Positions 7,033 through 9,890 of a DNA stretch of 9,890 bases are shown here, piece after piece. Location of the stretch: contig JAFCZZ010000037.1 of NCBI GenBank assembly GCA_019314085.1, positions 1 through 9,890 of the forward strand, written 5' to 3'. The translations under genes and the position numbers were made by a program. The notes below the pieces were generated by a model. That model did not search any database. It was given only the letters and a program-made list of their open reading frames with translations, and had not been told where the DNA came from. How positions within the stretch are numbered: position 1 is the first letter of the stretch; every line of letters starts with the position of its first letter. This DNA is from Deltaproteobacteria bacterium (lineage in GTDB: Bacteria; Desulfobacterota; Syntrophia; Syntrophales; UBA2210).

Positions 7033-8049
7033 TTAAAACTGACCGAGGAATCTCCGGTCATTCTCGAAAAACAGACGAATATCCGATATGCCGTATTTGA
7101 GCATCGCGATCCTCTCGACACCGAGGCCGAAGGCAAAACCGGAGATCTCTTCGGTATCGTAGTGAACGGTCTTGAAAACCTCGGGATCAACCATCCCGCT
7201 TCCGAGGATCTCTATCCATCCGCTGTGGCCGCACACTCGGCAGCCAGTGCCTTTGCACATCACGCACTGTATGTCAACTTCCGCACTCGGTTCCGTAAAG
7301 GGGAAAAAGCTGGGACGAAATCTGAGTTGAGTACCGCTCCCGAACATCTGCCGGAGGAAAAAGGTAAGGACACCCTTTAGATCTCCGAACGTGATGCCTT
7401 TGTCAACCAGAAGGCCCTCGACCTGATGAAACATGGGGGTATGGGAGATATCGGAATCGGGCCGATACACCTTGCCGGGCGAGAGAATCCTCACGGGGGG
7501 AGTATGGTTCTCCATCGTCCTGATCTGAACGGGAGAGGTATGGGTGCGCAGGACAACGTTGTCGGTTACATAGAATGTATCATGTGCATCCCGGGCGGGA
7601 TGATCTTCGGGAATATTGAGGGCCTCGAAATTATAATAGGTCAGCTCCACCTCGGGCCCCTCCACCACGGAGAACCCCAGTGTTGCAAAGATGTCGCAGA
7701 TTTCACCCTCCACCCGAGTGACGGGATGGACCTTCCCGTATCGCACCCCTCTTCCGGGAAGGGTGACGTCGATCCGTTCCTCACGCAGAGCCCTATCCTT
7801 ATCGCCGGTCTCTATATCTTCCAGCGCCTTCTCTATCTTTTCCAGCAGGGATTTTTTTATGTCGTTGGAAAGCTTGCCGAGAAGGGGTTTCTCTTCGGGA
7901 GTGACATCCTTCAGTCCCCGGAGGAGATCCGTGAGGAGCCCCTTCCTGCCGAGGTATCTGGTCTTTATGTCAAGAAAATCCCCTCCGGTCTCTGCTGAAT
8001 CTATCTCACCATCAGCCTTTCTCCGCAGATCTTCGAGGGCTTCTTTCAC
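7033..8049 (-). CDS. pheS: Phenylalanyl-tRNA synthetase alpha subunit
   Basis: This is the catalytic subunit of the phenylalanyl-tRNA synthetase. It has 338 residues, a normal length. An N-terminal coiled-coil arm (about 1-90) is followed by the class II aminoacylation core. Visible motifs are RTHTSPVQIRTM (168-179), GKVYRPDSDISHTPMFHQVE (192-211), motif 2 FRPSFFPFTEPS (244-255) and motif 3 GFAFGLGVERIAML (304-317). A four-cysteine insertion (Cys 262, 265, 270, 273) precedes GWIEILGSGMV, as in many bacterial PheS proteins. The start is a GTG at 8049, five bases after the rplT stop, with GGCGAG upstream overlapping the rplT end. Translation is therefore likely coupled to ribosomal protein synthesis. 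Confidence 0.97.
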   Translation of the reverse strand: MKEALEDLRRKADGEIDSAETGGDFLDIKTRYLGRKGLLTDLLRGLKDVTPEEKPLLGKLSNDIKKSLLEKIEKALEDIETGDKDRALREERIDVTLPGRGVRYGKVHPVTRVEGEICDIFATLGFSVVEGPEVELTYYNFEALNIPEDHPARDAHDTFYVTDNVVLRTHTSPVQIRTMENHTPPVRILSPGKVYRPDSDISHTPMFHQVEGLLVDKGITFGDLKGVLTFFLRQMFGSGTQLRFRPSFFPFTEPSAEVDIQCVMCKGTGCRVCGHSGWIEILGSGMVDPEVFKTVHYDTEEISGFAFGLGVERIAMLKYGISDIRLFFENDRRFLGQF

Positions 8050-8054
8050 GTAAT

Positions 8055-8405
8055 CTACTCGCCTTTCGCCATACCGGCAATCTTTGAAAAGGCCCCGGGA
8101 TCGCTAACGGCAAGCTCTGCAAGTATCTTTCTGTCCAGATCAACTCCCGCATTCTTTATCCCGCTGATTAGTCTGCTGTATGAGATTCCGTTCATACGGG
8201 CCGCGGCGTTTATCCTCGCGATCCAGAGTTTTCTGAAATCACGTTTCCGGACCCTGCGATCCCGGTAAGAGTATTTCATCGCCCTCTCAACGGCCTCGGT
8301 AGCGGTCCGATATAACCGGCTTCTCGCCCCGAAATATCCCTTTGCGAGCTTCAGCACCCCTCTCCTCTTTTTCCTCGCATGTATGCTTCTCTTTACCCTT
8401 GGCAT
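8055..8405 (-). CDS. rplT: 50S ribosomal protein L20
   Basis: L20 is an early-assembling 23S rRNA-binding protein. The product from the ATG at 8405 has 116 residues and begins [20 protein letters not shown], the usual L20 N-terminus. It continues with [19 protein letters not shown], then [19 protein letters not shown] and [12 protein letters not shown] further in-frame upstream start would add five residues not found in the family, and GGGAGA sits six bases before the chosen ATG. In E. coli L20 represses its own and L35 translation by binding the leader; no pseudoknot was modelled here. Confidence 0.97.
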   Translation of the reverse strand: MPRVKRSIHARKKRRGVLKLAKGYFGARSRLYRTATEAVERAMKYSYRDRRVRKRDFRKLWIARINAAARMNGISYSRLISGIKNAGVDLDRKILAELAVSDPGAFSKIAGMAKGE

Positions 8406-8427
8406 ATATATCTCCCTCAAACTCCCA

Positions 8428-8625
8428 TTACATATAGGGAATCAGCTTTTTTATTCTGTTCGTATCGCTCTTGCTCAGGAGACCTGATTTTCTCAGACCT
8501 CTCTTTCGCTTGCTCGTCTTTTTCGTCAGGATGTGGCTGGCATAGGCCTTATTTCTCTTGACCTTCCCTTTTGCGGTAAGGCCGAACCTCTTAGCCGCCC
8601 CTCTGCGTGTCTTCATCTTTGGCAT
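8428..8625 (-). CDS. rpmI: 50S ribosomal protein L35
   Basis: L35 is a small basic large-subunit protein. Its 65 residues match the family: [20 protein letters not shown] at the N-terminus, then [29 protein letters not shown] and a short end. A GGGAG site lies seven bases before the ATG. It sits between infC and rplT, the standard order, and only 22 bases separate it from the rplT start. Confidence 0.97.
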   Translation of the reverse strand: MPKMKTRRGAAKRFGLTAKGKVKRNKAYASHILTKKTSKRKRGLRKSGLLSKSDTNRIKKLIPYM

Positions 8626-8659
8626 TCGCTTGCTCCCAATCCTATTATTATAAAAACTG

Positions 8660-9172
8660 TCACTTCTTCGGGGGAGATACCACCATTATCATGTTTCTCC
8701 CCTCGCGCTTGGGAAACTGGTCAACGACACATGTCTCTCCCAGCCTTTCCTTTATATTCTCCATGATCTGTCTTCCCTTGTCCGCATAGACAATCTCCCG
8801 TCCCCTGAACATCATGGTTATCTTCACCTTGTTGTTCTGTTCGAGAAAGCGTTGTATGTGGCGAAGCTTGACGAGAAGATCGTGTTCCTCGGTCTTGGGC
8901 CTGATACGAATCTCCTTCAGCTGAACGGAACTCCGACTCGTCTTTGCGCCGTGAGTCTTCTTGCTCTGCTGATACATGTGCTTCCCGTAATCCATGATGC
9001 GGCACACCGGCGGCGAGGAACTTGGGGCCACCTCAACCAGGTCGAGATCCACTTTTTCAGCCTCCGCCAAGGCATTAGCAAGGGTCAGTATTCCCAACTG
9101 CTCACCATCAGCGCTGACCACCCGTACCTTGTCGACCCTGATCTCGTTGTTGATTCTCAAATGCTTAGCTAT
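8660..9172 (-). CDS. infC: Translation initiation factor IF-3, AUA start
   Basis: IF3 binds the 30S subunit and checks the initiator tRNA and start codon. The N-domain contains [20 protein letters not shown], then [20 protein letters not shown] and DYGKHMYQ; the C-domain has [30 protein letters not shown] and [10 protein letters not shown]. No ATG or GTG start is available. A TTG at 9160 leaves 18 bases between GGAGG and the start. An in-frame ATA at 9172 follows GGAGG by six bases and gives 170 residues beginning [14 protein letters not shown] choose ATA, because rare AUU, AUC or AUA starts on infC are an established device for self-repression by IF3. The gene is 47 bases after thrS and heads the ribosomal-protein part of the operon. 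Confidence 0.93.
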   Translation of the reverse strand: MAKHLRINNEIRVDKVRVVSADGEQLGILTLANALAEAEKVDLDLVEVAPSSSPPVCRIMDYGKHMYQQSKKTHGAKTSRSSVQLKEIRIRPKTEEHDLLVKLRHIQRFLEQNNKVKITMMFRGREIVYADKGRQIMENIKERLGETCVVDQFPKREGRNMIMVVSPPKK

Positions 9173-9184
9173 GTGTCACCTCCT
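9170..9184 (-). promoter_or_regulatory. Strong ribosome binding site with rare AUA start of infC
   Basis: On the minus strand AGGAGGTGA (9184-9176) is a full anti-Shine-Dalgarno match. The first in-frame codon able to start, ATA (9172-9170), lies six bases after GGAGG. A strong site paired with a discriminated codon is the expected layout for IF3 self-control, and it decides the infC start. Confidence 0.75.
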
Positions 9185-9205
9185 GATATTTTGCAGAAAA
9201 GTTGC

Positions 9206-9214
9206 ATTATAACA
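9206..9214 (-). promoter_or_regulatory. Extended -10 promoter candidate before infC
   Basis: The minus strand reads TGTTATAAT, a perfect TATAAT with the extended TGn element, just after the thrS stop. No good -35 box is seen at the usual distance, which extended -10 promoters can tolerate. Transcription would start near 9199 and give a leader of about 27 bases to the infC start. Confidence 0.45.
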
Positions 9215-9219
9215 CATTT

Positions 9220-9890
9220 TCATTCATATCTGTCGCACTTTTCGCGCACAATGGCAACAAAATCATCAATGCTCATGGAACCGAGATTCTTACCACCATC
9301 CCGCTGCCGGGGTGAGACCTCTCCGGTTTCCACCTCCCGGTCACCGATAACAAGCATATACGGGACCTTCTGCATCTGTCCTTCCCGTATCTTATAACCG
9401 AGTTTCTCGTTTCTAAAATCCCTCTCGCAGCGCACTCCCGCCTCAACAAGGCGGCGGTAAACCTCCTCGCCGTGAGGAATCTGGTTGTCGGTCACGGTCA
9501 GAATAGTCGCCTGCACCGGGGACAGCCAGACGGGAAAGGCACCCGCGTAATGTTCAATCAAAACCCCCATGAACCGCTCGATCGCGCCCAGGATAACCCT
9601 GTGCAGCATAACGGGCCGGTGAAACCCCCATGAACCGCTCGATCGCGCCCAGGATAACCCTGTGCAGCATAACGGGCCGGTGTTTCTCTCCATCTGTCCC
9701 TATGTATGCCAAATCAAACCGCTCGGGAAGGGCAAAGTCGCACTGTATGGTCGCGCACTGCCATTTTCTCCCGAGCGCATCCTTGAGCTTGAAGTCTATC
9801 TTGGGCCCGTAGAACGCTCCGTCCCCTTCGTTGATATCATATGTTATCTTATTGTCCTCAAGCGCGAGACTCAGGGCGGCGGTTGCCAGC
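9220..9890 (-). pseudogene. thrS: Threonyl-tRNA synthetase, C-terminal part, frameshifted by a 61-bp duplication
   Basis: This is the 3' part of thrS; the 5' part is beyond the window. From the edge the frame encodes catalytic-core sequence including [30 protein letters not shown] and [18 protein letters not shown] (class II motif 3, with the His that ligates zinc in E. coli ThrRS). The segment 9561-9621 is repeated exactly at 9622-9682. Because 61 is not a multiple of three, reading leaves frame after the first copy and stops at a TGA (9556-9554). The other frame resumes after the second copy with [20 protein letters not shown] and continues as a normal anticodon-binding domain ([20 protein letters not shown], then [20 protein letters not shown]) to the stop at 9220. 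Removing one copy restores a continuous normal protein. Either the gene is broken or the duplication is an assembly or sequencing artefact; since thrS is usually essential, the second is quite possible. Confidence 0.88.
9561..9682. repeat. Exact tandem duplication, two 61-bp copies
   Basis: Copy one spans 9561-9621 and copy two 9622-9682, with no mismatch seen and no extra matching base at either outer edge. Each copy encodes about 20 codons of ThrRS around motif 3. Complete identity implies a very recent event or an artefact. Confidence 0.95.

Noticed and set aside
7222..7266. The four-cysteine CxxC pair in PheS as an unusual metal site
   Set aside because: The same CxxC...CxxC insertion before the GWIEILG segment is common in bacterial PheS.
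8406..8420. Five-residue longer start for L20
   Set aside because: Family members begin MPRVKR, and the ribosome binding site fits the ATG at 8405.
9554..9693. Programmed frameshifting to rescue thrS
   Set aside because: An exact 61-bp duplication explains the break fully, and no slippery sequence with a downstream structure was seen at the junction.

Overview
The window reads as a chromosomal housekeeping region of a Gram-negative, probably deltaproteobacterial (Desulfobacterota-like) organism. Three things suggest this: the linkage thrS-infC-rpmI-rplT-pheS-pheT-ihfA-merR, a mannose-family PTS component next to HPr and enzyme I, and a small cysteine-rich protein with a PxxKW motif of the type I associate with that group. 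The taxonomic call is inference from recognised protein families and was not tested by a search.

Right block (9890 down to 3912, minus strand): this is a translation and nucleoid operon. It holds the 3' part of thrS (cut by the window edge), infC, rpmI, rplT, pheS, pheT, ihfA and a small MerR-type regulator. Gaps between genes are about 5 to 50 bases, so co-transcription is likely. An extended -10 promoter candidate before infC could add transcription. Two things stand out. thrS carries an exact 61-bp tandem duplication that breaks its frame inside the region encoding class II motif 3. infC appears to start at an AUA codon behind a perfect Shine-Dalgarno sequence, which fits the known self-regulation of initiation factor IF3.

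Middle (3911 down to 3201): a bidirectional terminator (3852-3880) separates the minus-strand operon from the only convincing plus-strand gene, a 93-residue nine-cysteine protein at 3491-3772. That gene has its own sigma70-like promoter. Its leader contains a hairpin followed by eight T residues, which could be an attenuator or the end of a short RNA. The rest of this stretch is a divergent promoter region, with a possible 19-codon leader ORF running up to the next minus-strand gene.

Left block (3200 down to 1, minus strand): this is a tightly packed phosphotransferase cluster: a mannose-family EIID membrane protein, HPr and enzyme I (ptsI, TTG start). It is followed by the start of a PlsB-like glycerol-3-phosphate acyltransferase cut by the window edge. 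No EIIC, EIIA or EIIB gene is present here, so the sugar transport system is incomplete within the window. I found no CRISPR array, transposase, phage gene, tRNA or rRNA, and no clearly new multigene system.
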